Shown here piece by piece: positions 6,066 to 6,807 of a stretch of DNA of 6,807 bases. A model generated the notes under the pieces. That model was not told where the DNA came from, searched no databases, and worked only from the letters and a program-made list of their open reading frames with translations. How positions within the stretch are numbered: the first letter of the stretch is position 1; each line of letters starts with the position of its first letter. The position numbers and the translations under genes were made by a program. This DNA is from Bacteroidales bacterium. Lineage in GTDB: Bacteria > Bacteroidota > Bacteroidia > Bacteroidales > UBA12077. The stretch covers positions 1 to 6,807 of the forward strand of contig JAUVUS010000135.1 of NCBI GenBank assembly GCA_030600865.1. Direction: 5' to 3'.

Positions 6066-6807
6066 TTAATTTTTAATGAGTCTTTTAGTAATCTGATAAT
6101 TTAATGTTGAAATTTGTATGAAATATATTCCTTTTGGGATATTTTGAATATTAAAAAGATCGTTTAAAACAATAATGTTTTTATTGTTATTTAATGAGTG
6201 TATATCTTTTTCAAAAATAACATTACCACAGATATTAAACATGCTTATTTTAACATAATCACTTGAATACGCATAAAACTCAATGTTTATTTGATCACTA
6301 AAAGGATTGGGGTATAATTTAAATTCATTAATTTCTGGCCTTATGTCAATTGATTGAATCTTATTCACATATATTTCTATAGGAACGGAAAAATCATCAC
6401 CATCATTTTCATCAATGGTCAGAACACAAATATAATCTCCCGGTTCAATATCGTTTGTATTAATTATTACAAGAATCGTATCATTATATTCAGGAAGTAT
6501 TGATCCATTGTCTTTATTCAGACTAATCCATGTTTCAGATTCACCTGAAAATTCAAGTATCGCTGAATAATTTAGAATACTATTTCCTATATTTTTGATA
6601 ATGATAGAATATTCTTTACTACTATCCTGATCTAGAGTATCAGTTATACTGGTTGGATTTACTTCAGACACAACAGTATCCTTAACAAAAAGAAATACAG
6701 GAATGGTATCGTTAGTACTATTTTCTTTCTCAATTATGATTTTACAATTAAAATTGCCAAAACCAATACCGATTGTATTAATGGTTGCCTGAATTGTATC
6801 AGTTTCA
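6066..6807 (-). CDS. Secreted protein with T9SS type A C-terminal sorting domain (C-terminal fragment)
   Basis: Only the last 246 residues are in the window; the frame is open from the right edge to the stop at 6068-6066. The final 85-90 residues (from about 6332) form a type A type IX sorting domain: it begins KLYPNPFSDQINIEF, has the GNVIFEKDI strand, and ends PKGIYFIQI...KRLIKN. Such domains direct export across the outer membrane and are normally cleaved off. Upstream are at least two immunoglobulin-like beta modules. The last reads IIIKNIGNSILNYS ... TWISLNKDNGSILP ... EPGDYICVLTI, a pattern seen in BACON/HYDIN-like repeats (NtGn..L.y, W.sl....G.l, pGdY). The preceding module, at the edge, contains IQATINTIGIGFGNFNCKII. 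The true start lies outside; a GTG at 6671 is an internal valine. What the protein binds or does cannot be told from this part. Confidence 0.85.
   Translation of the reverse strand, partial: ETDTIQATINTIGIGFGNFNCKIIIEKENSTNDTIPVFLFVKDTVVSEVNPTSITDTLDQDSSKEYSIIIKNIGNSILNYSAILEFSGESETWISLNKDNGSILPEYNDTILVIINTNDIEPGDYICVLTIDENDGDDFSVPIEIYVNKIQSIDIRPEINEFKLYPNPFSDQINIEFYAYSSDYVKISMFNICGNVIFEKDIHSLNNNKNIIVLNDLFNIQNIPKGIYFIQISTLNYQITKRLIKN

Noticed and set aside
6069..6671. GTG at 6671 as the start of a separate 201-residue protein
   Set aside because: The frame stays open upstream to the window edge with another beta-sandwich-like module, and no signal peptide follows the GTG, so it is an internal valine.

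Overview
The window reads as a stretch of an AT-rich Bacteroidota chromosome. The indicators are a C-terminal type IX secretion (T9SS) sorting domain, a TPR / beta-propeller / OmpA envelope protein of the PorE type, short signal peptides ending in GQ or AQ, missing Shine-Dalgarno sequences, and promoter-like TTG / TAnnTTTG motifs. No tRNA, rRNA, CRISPR array, insertion sequence or integration site is visible.

Layout. (1) At 1-1242 on the minus strand is the N-terminal part of a patatin-POTRA outer-membrane phospholipase that runs off the left edge. Its signal peptide and its catalytic domain lie in different frames, separated by a run of seven T, and one extra T would join them. (2) Divergent from it, at 1422-3422 on the plus strand, is a complete secreted TPR / PD40 propeller / regulatory-domain / OmpA protein. 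(3) At 3483-3866 and 4013-4399 on the plus strand are two paralogous SiaC-family (DUF1987) regulatory phosphoproteins, separated by a terminator that overlaps the likely promoter of the second. (4) Convergent with them, at 4427-5836 on the minus strand, is a coiled-coil / class III nucleotidyl cyclase / HD-domain protein. (5) At 6066 to beyond 6807 on the minus strand is the C-terminal end of a large secreted protein with a T9SS type A sorting domain.

How the genes may work together. The most interesting part is 3483-5836. In Pseudomonas, SiaC is switched by phosphorylation (kinase SiaB, phosphatase SiaA) and, when unphosphorylated, activates the diguanylate cyclase SiaD. Here two SiaC-like proteins, with no SiaA, SiaB or GGDEF gene in the window, face a class III cyclase that has an N-terminal coiled coil and a C-terminal HD domain carrying a phosphodiesterase-like YHNxxHxxDV signature. 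A working hypothesis is a SiaC-type switch acting on cyclic-mononucleotide turnover. This is inference from gene neighbourhood. The envelope genes (patatin, PorE-like protein, T9SS cargo) are typical of the phylum and need not be linked to the signalling genes.
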